Shown: positions 18,625-30,962, numbered from the stretch's first letter. The stretch: 64,000 nucleotides of DNA from Micromonospora coxensis (GCF_900090295.1 NZ_LT607753.1:3100001-3164000); one strand, 5' to 3'. Translations and numbers: made by a program. Notes: a model not told the origin generated them from the letters alone.

Positions 18625-18929
18625 ACGCCGGCCCCTGGACCGGCGGACCGGGGCGCGGCGACCAACCGCGCCCGCACCTGCCGCTACGCCCCATCTGGCT
18701 CTGTCGGAGCTGCGCCCTGCCGTGGCCCTGCGCAGCGGCACGTCTCGCCCTGGCCGCCGAGTACGCGCACGACCGGGTCGCGCTCAGCGTCTACCTCTGC
18801 GCGGTGCTGCACGACGCCGCCGGGGACCTGTACCGGCTCAACCCGCACGACAGCCCCGACCCGGCGGCCCTCTTCCGGCGCTTCCTCGCCTGGGTGCCGC
18901 GCCTCCGCGCCGACCCGGACGACCGGTGA
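18621..18929 (+). CDS. small hypothetical protein with CxxC...PWPC motif
   Basis: This 102-residue protein contains IWLCRSCALPWPCAAARLALAAEY, a putative zinc-knuckle (C-x2-C-x4-C). A helical region follows (VALSVYLCAVLHDAAGDLYRLNP), then FRRFLAWVPRLRAD. Similar small proteins are widespread in actinomycetes and are sometimes labelled flavin reductase without real support, so I do not assign that. The GTG start overlaps the upstream stop. It ends just before a palindromic repeat likely to act as a terminator. Confidence 0.65.
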   Translation: MNAGPWTGGPGRGDQPRPHLPLRPIWLCRSCALPWPCAAARLALAAEYAHDRVALSVYLCAVLHDAAGDLYRLNPHDSPDPAALFRRFLAWVPRLRADPDDR

Positions 18930-18937
18930 CCCGCCCC

Positions 18938-18993
18938 CGTTTGCGGCGTGTCGCGGTATCCGTTCACCCGGACACCGCGACACGCCGCAAACG
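18938..18993. repeat. dispersed GC palindrome, copy B (perfect 20-bp arms)
   Basis: The arm CGTTTGCGGCGTGTCGCGGT (18938-18957) is perfectly complementary to 18974-18993 across a 16-nt loop. It lies between the convergent small gene and fumC. The same sequence recurs at 29899-29952 and 48953-49000, and in degenerate form at 11371. It probably works as a bidirectional terminator, and the conserved sequence suggests a mobile or protein-binding repeat. Confidence 0.85.
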
Positions 18994-19024
18994 GAGGCGG
19001 TCACGGGGCGATCACACCGGACCG

Positions 19025-20434
19025 TCAGGGGTGGGTCATGCGGAGCAGGTCGAGAGCCTCGTCGAGCTGGGTCTCGGTGAGCTTGCCGGAATCGACGTGC
19101 CCCCGGGAGATCACCACCTCCCGGATGGAGACCTGCTTCGCCAGCGCCTCCTTGGCGATCGAGGCGGCCTCGTCGTACCCGAGGTGGCGGTTGAGCGGGG
19201 TGACGATCGACGGCGATCCCTCCGCGTACGCCAGGCAGACCTCGGCGTCCGCGACCAGGCCGACCACCAGACGGTCGGCGAAGAGCCGGCTGGACGCCGA
19301 CAGCAGCTTGATCGACTCCAACAGGTTGCGGCCCATCACCGGGAGCATCACGTTCAGCTCGAAGTCGCCCTGCGAACCGGCGAACGCCACGGTGGCGTCG
19401 TTGCCGATCACCTGCGCGCACACCTGGCGCATCGCCTCGGCGACCACCGGGTTCACCTTGCCCGGCATGATCGACGAGCCGGGCTGGAGGTCGGGGATGC
19501 GCAGCTCACGCAGGCCGGCGCGGGGGCCGGAGCCCATCCAGCGGATGTCGTTGGCCATCTTGTAGAGCCCGACCGCGATCGTCCGCAGCTGGCCGGAGGT
19601 CTCCACCAGCGCGTCCCGGGAACCCTGCGCCTCGAAGTGGTTGCGCGCCTCGGTCAGCGGCAGCCCGGTCGAGGCGCGCAGCTTGTCGATCACCTTGCCG
19701 GCGAAGCCGAACGGGGTGTTGATGCCGGTGCCCACGGCGGTGCCGCCCAGCGGCAGCTCCGCCAGCCGGGGCAGCGCCGACTCCAGCCGCTCGACGCCGT
19801 AGCGGACCTGGGCGGCGTAGCCGCCGAACTCCTGCCCGAGGGTGACCGGGGTGGCGTCCATCAGGTGGGTACGCCCCGCCTTGACCACCGTCTCGAACTC
19901 GGCCGCCTTCTCCTCCAGCGCCCCGGCCAGGTGCTTCAGCGAGGGGATCAGGTCCTCCACGACGAACTGGGTGGCGGCCAGGTGGATCGAGGACGGGAAG
20001 ACGTCGTTGCTGGACTGCGAGGCGTTGACGTCGTCGTTCGGGTGCACGTCCCGGCCCAGCTCCCGGCTGGCCAGGGTGGCGATCACCTCGTTGGCGTTCA
20101 TGTTGGACGAGGTGCCGGAGCCGGTCTGGAACACGTCGATCGGGAACTGGTCGTCGTACCCGCCGTCGGCGACGTGCGCGGCGGCCGTCGCGACGGCCTC
20201 GGCCACATCGGCGGCGATCACCCCCAGCTCGCCGTTGACCTGGGCCGCCGCCCCCTTGATCTGGGCCAGGGCCTTGATCTGGGCGGGCTCGATGCCCCGC
20301 CCCGAGATCGGGAAGTTCTGCACCGCACGCTGGGTCTGCGCCCGCCACAGCGCCTCGGCGGGCACCTCCACCTCGCCCATCGAGTCGCGTTCGATCCGGT
20401 AGCCCGCCGCCTCTGGAGTCGTCACGGGTTCCAT
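19025..20434 (-). CDS. fumC: class II fumarate hydratase
   Basis: This 469-residue enzyme of the fumarase/aspartase superfamily interconverts fumarate and malate in the TCA cycle. The signature [17 protein letters not shown] carries the mobile catalytic loop. [16 protein letters not shown] and [16 protein letters not shown] are the other two conserved regions, and [18 protein letters not shown] is the substrate region. The distinction from aspartase or argininosuccinate lyase rests on length and these motifs. It is oxygen-stable, without an iron-sulfur cluster. It lies just downstream of the unrelated class I fumarase on the same strand. Confidence 0.95.
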   Translation of the reverse strand: MEPVTTPEAAGYRIERDSMGEVEVPAEALWRAQTQRAVQNFPISGRGIEPAQIKALAQIKGAAAQVNGELGVIAADVAEAVATAAAHVADGGYDDQFPIDVFQTGSGTSSNMNANEVIATLASRELGRDVHPNDDVNASQSSNDVFPSSIHLAATQFVVEDLIPSLKHLAGALEEKAAEFETVVKAGRTHLMDATPVTLGQEFGGYAAQVRYGVERLESALPRLAELPLGGTAVGTGINTPFGFAGKVIDKLRASTGLPLTEARNHFEAQGSRDALVETSGQLRTIAVGLYKMANDIRWMGSGPRAGLRELRIPDLQPGSSIMPGKVNPVVAEAMRQVCAQVIGNDATVAFAGSQGDFELNVMLPVMGRNLLESIKLLSASSRLFADRLVVGLVADAEVCLAYAEGSPSIVTPLNRHLGYDEAASIAKEALAKQVSIREVVISRGHVDSGKLTETQLDEALDLLRMTHP

Positions 20435-20534
20435 CCTGCCGCGCCTCGCGACGACGTGCAGGAGGAAGCAGAGTTGCGACGGGCCACCGTCCGAACCGTC
20501 GGCGGCCGGGGAAACCCGGCCGCCGCAGCGTCGG

Positions 20535-22202
<1,668 letters not shown>

Positions 22203-22292
22203 GACGGGAAAGCCTAGGGCAGACCGGTCGATCGGTGGCACCCGCCGGGTGTGGCGTGGGACGCCGCTCTCACCGGCCCCGACGTGTCGCGC

Positions 22293-23735
22293 TCAGCCGT
22301 CCTTGTCGCGCGGGTCGGGGCAGAGCTCCCGCTTCGGTCCACAGCTGTCCTCGACGCCCGGCCCGCCGTCGTCGCCACCCGGGTCGCCGACGCCGCCACC
22401 GTCGGGCGGGGGCACCGGCGGGACGCCCGTGCCGGCGCCGAAGCGGACGTACCCGATCTCCCGCCCCTCCCCGATGATCATGCCGTTCGCCCCGACCGCC
22501 AGCGCGTTCGCGCTGGTCCGCAGGACGGCCAGTTCCCGGCCGGTGCGCGGGTCGAGCGCGATCAGCCGGTTCGGCTTCTCCTCGCTGAGCACCGCCGCGT
22601 ACGGGGTGAGCGCCGCTCCCGCCCGGCCGGTCGACGGGCGGGTCCACCGCGCCCGGTCGACACCGAACTGGCGGCCGACGACCGACCGGCGGTCGGCGGC
22701 GCGGACCAGGGCGTACCGGTCGTCGACGGCGAGCAGTTTCTCCCCCTCGGCGTCGACCAGCAGCAGCCGGCCGTCGTAGGCGTCGATGACCGCCTCCCGG
22801 CCGTCCGGGGCGACCCCGATCAGCACGTTGCGGGCGCCCTGCGGGTCCTCCCGCTGGACGCAGCCGGCGCTGTCGGCGGTCCGCAGGTTCACCCCGGCCC
22901 GCCGCCACACCTCCTGGCCGGTGGCCGGTTCACGGGCGGAGACGGCGTACTGGCAGGTGCCGTCGCGGGAGACCGCCTTGATCCGGAGCATCCGGCCCCC
23001 GATCACGGCCAGCCGTTCCTCCCGGCCGGGCTCGACGTTCTGCACCACCCGGCCGGTGGCGGTGTCCACCACGTGCACCCGGCCGTCGACCGGGAAGCCG
23101 AGCAGCGGCGGCGCGGCCTCCGGGCCGGCCGCCCCGGCGTCGATCCGGGGGGCGGTGAGCCGGCGGGTGCCGAGCAGGTTCGGGTTGTCGGCGAAGAGGC
23201 CGCTGCTCACGCCGGGCAGGAACGCCGTCCAGAGCGGGGCGGTGCCGCGTGGGTCCCAGGCGGAGAGGGTGCAGTCGGTCGGCTCGACGCAGCGCGCGTC
23301 GAGCAGCATGTTCCGGTACGTCCACACGGCCACCGCGTCGTCGTCGCGGCGGCGCACCGCCCCGGTGGTGGGGTCGAGCAGTTCGTACCCCTTGACCAGG
23401 AGCTTGCCGACGGCCACGACCGGGTCCTTGTCGCCGCCGGCCACCGCCGCCCAGTCGGCCTTGCGCTCCCACAACTGCGCCCCGGTGGCCAGGCTGCGGG
23501 CCTCCACCCGGGTGCGTTGCTCGACCACGACGGTGTCCCCGGCGATGGTGACGCTCTTCGGGGTGCCGCCGATGCGCTGCTGCCAGACCACGTCCGGCTC
23601 GGAGATCGGACTTCGGCGGTCGACCCAGTCCCACATCGTCGGGAACGGGTTCCACACCCCGGTGGCGGCCAGCACGACCACGGTGACGAGCCCGAGCAGC
23701 AGCCACCCACGCACGCCGAGCTTCGACACACGCAC
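22293..23735 (-). CDS. membrane-anchored beta-propeller (PQQ-like) protein
   Basis: This roughly 480-residue protein has one N-terminal membrane helix (GWLLLGLVTVVVLAATGVW) and a large extracytoplasmic propeller of PQQ-type blades (LATGAQLWERKADW, EPATGQEVWRRAGV, DPRTGRELAVLRTS). The short acidic, glycine-rich tail (VGDPGGDDGGPGVEDSC) is probably disordered. No PQQ-dehydrogenase active site is visible, so a binding or scaffold role is likelier. The start is GTG at 23733-23735 or 23727-23729. It resembles the protein at 28568. Confidence 0.75.
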   Translation of the reverse strand: MRVSKLGVRGWLLLGLVTVVVLAATGVWNPFPTMWDWVDRRSPISEPDVVWQQRIGGTPKSVTIAGDTVVVEQRTRVEARSLATGAQLWERKADWAAVAGGDKDPVVAVGKLLVKGYELLDPTTGAVRRRDDDAVAVWTYRNMLLDARCVEPTDCTLSAWDPRGTAPLWTAFLPGVSSGLFADNPNLLGTRRLTAPRIDAGAAGPEAAPPLLGFPVDGRVHVVDTATGRVVQNVEPGREERLAVIGGRMLRIKAVSRDGTCQYAVSAREPATGQEVWRRAGVNLRTADSAGCVQREDPQGARNVLIGVAPDGREAVIDAYDGRLLLVDAEGEKLLAVDDRYALVRAADRRSVVGRQFGVDRARWTRPSTGRAGAALTPYAAVLSEEKPNRLIALDPRTGRELAVLRTSANALAVGANGMIIGEGREIGYVRFGAGTGVPPVPPPDGGGVGDPGGDDGGPGVEDSCGPKRELCPDPRDKDG

Positions 23736-23888
23736 ACGGTAACGACGATCACCCCACCCCGCCCCCGCCCTCCCGCCGTGTCGCCCACCTTTCTCCCCCG
23801 CCTCCGCCGTGGATCTTGCACTCGTGGTCGTCGATACGTCGGACCCGTCCGCATCTGCACCCACCCGAGGTACGGGACGACGCAGGGG

Positions 23889-24374
23889 TCAGCGGGTGGC
23901 GGAGTGGACGAGGGGCAGGGTGCGGTAGGGGATCTGTTCGGCCAGGGCGATGATCGTGGAGGCGCGGCGGATGCCGTCGTAGCTGACGATCTGGTCGATC
24001 ACGCGTTGCAGGTCGGCGTTGGAGCGGGCCACGATCCGGCAGAGCAGGTCGCTGCCGCCGGTGATGGTGTGCGCCTCCAGCACCTCCGGGATGGCCGCCA
24101 GGTGGGCGGTGACCGCGTCGTGCCCGCGCCGCTGGCTGATCTCCAGGGTGACGAAGCTGGTCACCGCGAACCCGATCGCGGTCGGCGAGATCTCCGGCCC
24201 GAAGCCGGTGACGACCCCGCGCTCGACCAGCTTGTCCAGCCGGGCCTGGGCGGTGCCCCGGGCCACCCCGAGCCGCCGCGAGCACTCCAGCACCCCGATC
24301 CGCGGCTCGTCGGCGAGCAACTGGATCAACCGGGCGTCGAGTTCGTCGAGCTGTACATCCTGTCCAGCATTCAT
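23889..24374 (-). CDS. Lrp/AsnC-family regulator
   Basis: This 161-residue protein has an N-terminal helix-turn-helix (LDELDARLIQLLADEPRIGVLECSRRLGVARGTAQARLDKL) and a C-terminal RAM/AsnC ligand domain (SFVTLEISQRRG, EVLEAHTITGGSDLLCRIVARS). It is divergent from hppD, and Lrp-type regulators of 4-hydroxyphenylpyruvate dioxygenase are known in actinomycetes, so it probably senses an aromatic amino acid or its keto acid. The ATG lies eight bases after TAGAGT with no Shine-Dalgarno, suggesting a leaderless transcript. Confidence 0.92.
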   Translation of the reverse strand: MNAGQDVQLDELDARLIQLLADEPRIGVLECSRRLGVARGTAQARLDKLVERGVVTGFGPEISPTAIGFAVTSFVTLEISQRRGHDAVTAHLAAIPEVLEAHTITGGSDLLCRIVARSNADLQRVIDQIVSYDGIRRASTIIALAEQIPYRTLPLVHSATR

Positions 24375-24421
24375 GTCTCGGCACTCTACTTAATGTGCAA
24401 GCTGACCAGCGGATTCAGTGA

Positions 24422-25720
<1,299 letters not shown>

Positions 25721-25730
25721 CACTGTCCGC

Positions 25731-26435
25731 GTGACGCAGCCTCCGACGTACCCGACGCCGCCGGCCGGTGGGCAGCCGCCCGCCGCCGGCGGCTTCGCGC
25801 CCCCCTCCGGCCCCGTTCGCCCGGGGCACGCGGTCCCCCCGCAGTACGCCCCGCCCGGCCTGACCCCGCCGCCGGGGTACGTCGGGCCGCCCCGGCCGAT
25901 GGTGGCGCCGCCGGCCCTCGCCCCGAACGGCCAGCCGCTGGCCAGCTTCGGCGACCGGCTGCTGGCGGTGCTGATCGACGGGCTGATCCTGATGGGGGTC
26001 GTCATGGTGGTGGCCATGCCGGTGGCGTTCGTCTTCTTCCTGAGCGTCATGCCGGACCTGACCGCCACCACGGCCGACGGCGGCTACGTCGAGCCGGACC
26101 CGTTCGCCGACTTCCTGCTGCCCTTCCTGGCGCTGGAGGCGGGGATCTTCCTGTTCGCCCTGGGCGTCAGCTACGTCTTCCACGTGGAGATGATGTTCCG
26201 GACCGGCCAGACGGTGGGCAAGCGGGTGATGAAGCTGCGGGTGGTGCCGTTCGACCCGGCCGGCACCCTGGACCGGCGGGCGGCGGCCAAGCGCTGGCTC
26301 GCCCACCAGGTCGGCGGGTCGTTCATCCCCGGGTTCAGCTACCTCGACGGGCTCTGGCAGCTCTGGGACAAGCCCTGGCAGCAGTGCCTCCACGACAAGT
26401 TCGCCCGCACCGTCGTCGTTAAGGTTGCTCCGTGA
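25731..26435 (+). CDS. RDD-family membrane protein
   Basis: This 234-residue protein has a Pro/Gly-rich cytoplasmic N-terminus (about residues 1-65, PPTYPTPPAGGQPP) and an RDD domain (ASFGDRLLAVLIDGLILMGVV, a second helix FLALEAGIFLFALGVSYVFH, and TGQTVGKRVMKLRVV). The charged Arg-Asp-Asp type residues are in the first helix. RDD proteins include some cation antiporters, but most are uncharacterised. GTG at 25731 overlaps the promoter-like TAACAC that includes the hppD stop. Its TGA overlaps the next gene (GTGA), so the two RDD genes are coupled. Confidence 0.88.
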   Translation: MTQPPTYPTPPAGGQPPAAGGFAPPSGPVRPGHAVPPQYAPPGLTPPPGYVGPPRPMVAPPALAPNGQPLASFGDRLLAVLIDGLILMGVVMVVAMPVAFVFFLSVMPDLTATTADGGYVEPDPFADFLLPFLALEAGIFLFALGVSYVFHVEMMFRTGQTVGKRVMKLRVVPFDPAGTLDRRAAAKRWLAHQVGGSFIPGFSYLDGLWQLWDKPWQQCLHDKFARTVVVKVAP

Positions 26436-27436
26436 GCGTGCAACCCGGCTGGTACGTCGACCCCGCCGACCCGGACACCCGACGCTGGTGGGACGGCGAG
26501 GGCTGGGTCGGCTCCCCGATCCCGGTGGACGTGACGCCCCCGGAGGGACCACCGCCGGCCGAGCCCGCCGAGCCGGCCGAGCCGCCCGCCGGTCGGCCGA
26601 CCGCGCCCGCCCCCGGGCAGCCCGCCGGGGCGACGCCACCCGCCCCGGGGCAACCGCCCACCTGGCCGCAGGGCCCGGGGCAACCGCCCGCCGGGTGGCC
26701 GCACGGCCAGGGACAACCGCCCGCCGGCTGGCCGCCCGCCCCCGGGCAACCACCCGCCGGCTGGCCGCAGGGTCAGGGGCCGGGGTACCCGGCGGGGCCG
26801 CCGCCCGGTTGGCCGGGCCGTCCACCGCTGCCCCGCCCGCACGGGCTGCCGCTGGCCTCGTACGGGGCGCGGCTGGTCGCCCGCCTGATCGACATCGGCA
26901 TCCTGTTCCTGCTCAACGTCCTGGTCAACGGCTGGTTCGTCTGGCGCTACGCGCAGGAGGTCTCGCCCTACCTGAGCGAGGCGTGGCGGCGCGCGGTGGC
27001 CGGTGACACCTCCCGGGAGGGGCTGCCGGCGGTCAGCACGCAGGCCGAGGGGCTGGTGATCGTCATCCTGCTGATCGCCACCGCGCTCTGGTTCGCGTAC
27101 GAGGTGCCCTCGATGGCGGCGCACGGGCAGACCTTCGGCAAGCGGGTGATGGGTGTCCGGGCCGTGCCGGTCGAGGCGGACCAGCCGCTCGGCTTCGGCC
27201 GCGCCATGCGTCGGTGGAGCACCCTGGGCCTGCCCACCCTGCTCTGGTACTGCCTCTGCTTCGGCCTGCTCCTCCAGTTCGTCGACGCGGTCTCCGCCCT
27301 CTTCGACCACCCGCTCCGCCAGGCGCTGCACGACAAGCGCGCCCAGACCGTGGTGGTGCAGCTGCCGCGATCCGGCGACGACGCCACCCGTACCGCCCCG
27401 CCCGACCGTGCCGACTCCCCGGGAGACACCCCATGA
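26432..27436 (+). CDS. RDD-family membrane protein with DUF2510-like N-terminus
   Basis: This 334-residue protein starts VSVQPGWYVDPADPDTRRWW, a DUF2510-like WW-type segment. A repetitive proline tract follows (residues about 30-130, with repeated GQPPAGWP units), then an RDD domain (LASYGARLVARLIDIGILFLL, LVIVILLIATALWFAYEV, HGQTFGKRVMGVRAV). Its start overlaps the preceding RDD gene and its TGA overlaps the ATG of the aminotransferase, so the three are translationally linked. Two adjacent RDD proteins could form a heteromeric membrane complex; the function is unknown. Confidence 0.87.
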   Translation: MSVQPGWYVDPADPDTRRWWDGEGWVGSPIPVDVTPPEGPPPAEPAEPAEPPAGRPTAPAPGQPAGATPPAPGQPPTWPQGPGQPPAGWPHGQGQPPAGWPPAPGQPPAGWPQGQGPGYPAGPPPGWPGRPPLPRPHGLPLASYGARLVARLIDIGILFLLNVLVNGWFVWRYAQEVSPYLSEAWRRAVAGDTSREGLPAVSTQAEGLVIVILLIATALWFAYEVPSMAAHGQTFGKRVMGVRAVPVEADQPLGFGRAMRRWSTLGLPTLLWYCLCFGLLLQFVDAVSALFDHPLRQALHDKRAQTVVVQLPRSGDDATRTAPPDRADSPGDTP

Positions 27437-28536
27437 CCGACACCGGACGTCACCAGCCCGCCCTGCGGCTGACCCGCGCCGACCTCGACGCGCTGCCGAA
27501 CTACGTGCCCGGCCGCAGCCCCGCCGACCTCGCCCGCGAACTGGGCCTGGACGAGGCGATCAAGCTGGCCAGCAACGAGGTGCCGTACGGCCCGCTGCCC
27601 GGCGTGGTGGAGGCGGTCACCGAGGCGGTCGCCGGCTCGCACCGGTACCCGGACATGGGCGTGGTGGCGCTGCGCACGGCGCTCGCCGACCGCTACGGCG
27701 TGGCCGCCGACCGGATCGCCACCGGCTGCGGGTCGGTCGCGCTGGCCGAGCACCTGGTCCGGGCCACCTGCCTGCCCGGCGACGAGCTGCTCTACTCGTG
27801 GCGGTCGTTCGAGGCGTACCCGATCATCGCGGCGACCAGCGGCGCGACCAGCGTGCGGGTGCCCAACGACGCCGGGCACGGTCACGACCTGGCGGCGATG
27901 GCCGCGGCGGTGACCGACCGGACCCGGATGGTGCTGGTCTGCAACCCGAACAACCCCACCGGCACGGCGGTACGCAAGGCGGAGCTGGACCGCTTCCTCG
28001 ACGCCGTCGGCGAGGACGTGCTGGTCGTCATCGACGAGGCGTACCGCGAGTTCGTCACCGACCCGGAGGTGCCGGACGGCCTGACCTACCTGGACCGGCC
28101 CAACGTGGTGGTGCTGCGGACGCTGTCCAAGGCGTGGGGCCTGGCCGGCCTGCGGATCGGCTGGATGGCCGCGAGCCCCGAGGTCGCCGCCGCCGTCCGC
28201 AAGGTGGTCACCCCCTTCTCCACCAGCACGGCCGCCCAGGCGGGCGCGCTGGCCGCGCTGGCCCAGGCCGACGAGGTGCAGCGCCGCTGCGCGCTGGTCG
28301 TCGCCGAGCGGGACCGGGTCACCGAGGCGCTGCGCAAGCTGCTCCCGGACGTGCCGTCCAGCCAGGCGAACTTCGTCTGGCTGCCGCTGGGCGACCGGGC
28401 GGTGGAGTTCGGCAAGGCGTGCGAGGCGCGCGGCGTGATCGTCCGGCCGTTCGCCGGCGACGGGGTCCGGGTCACCATCGGCACCCCCGCCGAGAACGAC
28501 GCCTTCCTGGCCGTCGCCGAGGCGGCGCTGGCCTGA
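27433..28536 (+). CDS. histidinol-phosphate/aromatic aminotransferase
   Basis: This 367-residue fold-type I PLP enzyme belongs to the HisC/Pat subfamily. The PLP lysine is in RTLSKAWGLAGLRIGW. The Asn and Asp contacts are in VCNPNNPTGT and VVIDEAYREF, and the start of the core is AIKLASNEVPYGPLPG. Actinobacterial members of this group transaminate aromatic amino acids (Pat) as well as or instead of histidinol phosphate. The setting, downstream of hppD and in a coupled unit with the RDD genes, favours an aromatic aminotransferase supplying 4-hydroxyphenylpyruvate. HisC proper is normally with hisBD, which are not here. Substrate assignment is inference. Confidence 0.88.
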   Translation: MTDTGRHQPALRLTRADLDALPNYVPGRSPADLARELGLDEAIKLASNEVPYGPLPGVVEAVTEAVAGSHRYPDMGVVALRTALADRYGVAADRIATGCGSVALAEHLVRATCLPGDELLYSWRSFEAYPIIAATSGATSVRVPNDAGHGHDLAAMAAAVTDRTRMVLVCNPNNPTGTAVRKAELDRFLDAVGEDVLVVIDEAYREFVTDPEVPDGLTYLDRPNVVVLRTLSKAWGLAGLRIGWMAASPEVAAAVRKVVTPFSTSTAAQAGALAALAQADEVQRRCALVVAERDRVTEALRKLLPDVPSSQANFVWLPLGDRAVEFGKACEARGVIVRPFAGDGVRVTIGTPAENDAFLAVAEAALA

Positions 28537-28567
28537 GCCGCCGCCGCAGGGGCTCGTCGCGGCCGGG

Positions 28568-29821
28568 TCAGGTCGCGGCGAGCACCACCGGCTCGGCCAT
28601 CAGGAAGTACGCCTGGTCGTCGTCGTCCGGGCCGGCCCGCTCGCGCAACCGCTCGACGGCCAGGTAGCCGTCCGCCGCGTACGCCAGCCCGGGGACCCAG
28701 CCGATCCCGTCCTGCCCGACGGTGAGCGGGAAGCGGGACCGCTGCGCGCCCGTCGTCGGGTCCAGGGTGACCAGGTCCCGCTCCTCGGTGAGCACGTGCA
28801 CCCGCCCGGGCTCGATCGCGAGCACCCGCACCGGGCCCAGGTCGCCACGCCGCCACCGTTCCTTGCCGGTGCGGGCCGCCCAGCCCTTCAGCACCCCGCC
28901 GTCGTCGCCGACCGCGATCTCACCGACCAGGGTGCTGTCACCGGCGTCCAGGGTCGGCGCGGGCACCGGCTCACCGGCGCCGAGCAGCCAGCCCCGGCCG
29001 GCCGCGTCACCCGGGGCGGCGGTCCGCAGCCCCCGGCACTGCGAGCGGGGGGTCAGGCAGCCGAGCGGGGTGACGACCGGCTCCGCCCCGGCCACCGGCG
29101 GACGCCACCGGGTCAGCACCGCGCCGGTGGCCACGTCGCGGAACTCCACCGTGGCCGGCGCCGCGCAGGTGTCGAGGGTCGCGACCCGGCCGTCGGCCGT
29201 GGTGCCCAGGTCGGTGCGGCAGCGGGCGTCGCCGTCGGCCCGCCACAGCTCGCGCCCGTCGGTCAGCGCGTACCCGCGCAGTCGCCCGTCGCCGGAGACG
29301 ACCAGCACCGTCCGGCCGTCCGCGCCGGACGCCACGAAGACCCCCTGTGGGTCCCAGACCACGCGCGCCCCGGTGCGCCGGGCGGCGAACCCCGCGCCGG
29401 GCGCCGGGCCGTCGGCCCGCCAGGCCACCTCTCCGGTACGCCCGTCCAGCGCCACCAGCTTCCCGTCGGACCATCGGGTGAGCACCGTGGAGCCGCTCGC
29501 CAGCACCCCGTTGACCTGCGCCGGCCAGCGCCGGTACGACCAGTGCGGGGTCACCCGGTGCCGGCTGTCGGCGGGTCGGTCGGCGTAGACCTGGCGCTGC
29601 GCCGCGTACACCCGCAGCCGGCCCTCGACGATCAGCGGCGCGACCGGCAGTCGGCCGACCACACCGATGGCCGGGGTGACCGGCGGCGGCAGCGCCCCCC
29701 GGGCCGGGGTGACCACCTCGGCGGGCGCGAGCACGCGGTAGCCGACGGCGGCGACCGCCCCGAGGGCGAGCAGCGCCGCCACGGCGACCGCGATCCGTCG
29801 CCGCCCCTTCGGGACACCCAT
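28568..29821 (-). CDS. membrane-anchored beta-propeller (PQQ-like) protein, second copy
   Basis: This 417-residue protein has an N-terminal basic stretch and membrane helix (RRRIAVAVAALLALGAVAAVGYRVL) and a PQQ-type propeller (LDGRTGEVAWRADG, LTDGRELWRADGDARC, RTGKERWRRGDLG, TLDPTTGAQRSRFPL). Layout and blade motifs match the protein at 22293, so the two are probably paralogues flanking the hppD region. GGAGGT precedes the ATG at 29819-29821. It has no enzyme active site that I can see. A scaffold or ligand-binding role outside the membrane is likely. Confidence 0.78.
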   Translation of the reverse strand: MGVPKGRRRIAVAVAALLALGAVAAVGYRVLAPAEVVTPARGALPPPVTPAIGVVGRLPVAPLIVEGRLRVYAAQRQVYADRPADSRHRVTPHWSYRRWPAQVNGVLASGSTVLTRWSDGKLVALDGRTGEVAWRADGPAPGAGFAARRTGARVVWDPQGVFVASGADGRTVLVVSGDGRLRGYALTDGRELWRADGDARCRTDLGTTADGRVATLDTCAAPATVEFRDVATGAVLTRWRPPVAGAEPVVTPLGCLTPRSQCRGLRTAAPGDAAGRGWLLGAGEPVPAPTLDAGDSTLVGEIAVGDDGGVLKGWAARTGKERWRRGDLGPVRVLAIEPGRVHVLTEERDLVTLDPTTGAQRSRFPLTVGQDGIGWVPGLAYAADGYLAVERLRERAGPDDDDQAYFLMAEPVVLAAT

Positions 29822-29898
29822 GCGCACCTCCGCCCGGCACCCTACCCAGACCGGCCCCCCGGGACCCGCTCAGGTCGCGGCACGTGCGGACCGGGGCG

Positions 29899-29952
29899 GT
29901 TTGCGGCGTGTCGCGGTATCCCCGACGCCGGAGACCGCGACACGCCGCGAAC
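29899..29952. repeat. dispersed GC palindrome, copy C
   Basis: GTTTGCGGCGTGTCGCGGT (29899-29917) pairs with 29934-29952 with one mismatch. It lies upstream of the propeller gene and downstream of the SRPBCC gene, both on the minus strand. It is the only copy between co-directional genes. It matches copies B and D almost base for base. Confidence 0.85.
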
Positions 29953-29996
29953 GGATCGGGACGGGTGGGGGGCCGGGTGGGCGGGCAGGGGTTGGT

Positions 29997-30479
29997 TCAG
30001 GCGGCTGCCACACCGTCGGCACGGGTGGCGGCGGTGGCGAGGTCGGCGAGGTCCCACCGGATGGCGCCCTCGACCGCCCGGGCGGCCAGCCCGCCGAAGA
30101 GCAGCGCCAGCACCCGGCCGTACGGGGCGGTCGGCACCGCCTGGTGCTCGACGGTGACGGCGGTGCAGCCCCGGCCACGCCGGCGCACGGTGCGCAGGGT
30201 CCAGGTGATGCGGTAGTCGACCCCGATGCCGGGTGAGCTGAGCAGCAGGCGGTGCGGCGGCTCGGCCTCCAGCACCACGAACTCCTCGGCCTGGTCGCCG
30301 CCGTCCGGGCGGGTGCGGATCTCCCGCCAGGCGGTGCCCGGGCCGAACGGCCCCGTGGTCAGCGGCTCGACCCCGCCGACCGTACGCAGCCAGGCCGTCC
30401 GGGCGGGCAGGTCGACCAGGAGCGCCCAGACGTCGTCGGCCGGCGCCTCGATGAACTCGGTGACCGTGACCGTCGACAT
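29997..30479 (-). CDS. SRPBCC-family protein
   Basis: This 160-residue START-like protein begins MSTVTVTEFIEAPADDVWALLVD, the typical first strand and helix of the polyketide-cyclase/dehydrase-like (SRPBCC) fold. The core GVDYRITWTLRTVRRRGRGCTAVTVEHQ follows. These proteins hold hydrophobic ligands in a deep cavity; the ligand here is unknown. GGGAGGTGTC precedes the ATG. It could be a lipid- or aromatic-binding protein, with no link to the neighbours evident. Confidence 0.82.
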   Translation of the reverse strand: MSTVTVTEFIEAPADDVWALLVDLPARTAWLRTVGGVEPLTTGPFGPGTAWREIRTRPDGGDQAEEFVVLEAEPPHRLLLSSPGIGVDYRITWTLRTVRRRGRGCTAVTVEHQAVPTAPYGRVLALLFGGLAARAVEGAIRWDLADLATAATRADGVAAA

Positions 30480-30597
30480 GGCGACACCTCCCGTGCCGTC
30501 CACCGTACGGCGAGTGAGGGTCCCGCGGGGGTCCGGAGATGGAAGTTCCGTCGCCGGTGCCCGGACAGGGCACCGGCGAAGACGTCCCGGCCCCCGG

Positions 30598-30807
30598 TCA
30601 GGGCTGGAACCGGCCGAGGCGGATCGCCTCGACGAACGCCCCCCAACCCGGCGGGCCCACGACGAGCGCCGGCCCGTCCGGGTCCTTGGAGTCGCGTATC
30701 CCGACGACACCGTGGCTGCGTACGAGGTTGTCCGCCACCTCCACACAGAGCCCCTGGTCGTTCGAGCGACTGCTGGTGCGCCAGACCGCGCCCACGAGAT
30801 CGTTCAT
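30598..30807 (-). CDS. DUF397 protein
   Basis: This 69-residue protein has the family core VWRTSSRSNDQGLCVEVADNLV and VGIRDSKDPDGPALVVGPPGWGAFVEAIR. AGGAGGTACGAGC is an excellent ribosome-binding site before the ATG. Unlike the copy at 17017, it has no XRE/DUF5753 partner beside it, so it is a solo DUF397 gene. Its role is unknown; it may interact with a regulator encoded elsewhere. Confidence 0.9.
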   Translation of the reverse strand: MNDLVGAVWRTSSRSNDQGLCVEVADNLVRSHGVVGIRDSKDPDGPALVVGPPGWGAFVEAIRLGRFQP

Positions 30808-30962
30808 GCTCGTACCTCCTGTCCGCTGGGACGTGCCGTGCCGGTCACGACCCACGCCGCCCCGGGACGGGACGGCGTGGGGTGGTGACCGAATCCGGTC
30901 GATCAAACGCGGCAGGAGGGCCGGCCGGTCGCACAGCGGGTGCGACCGGCGGATACGGAACG

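Noticed and set aside
18621..18929. Flavin reductase label for the small Cys-motif protein
   Set aside because: The protein is only about 100 residues with a CxxC...PWPC knuckle and no flavin-binding features.
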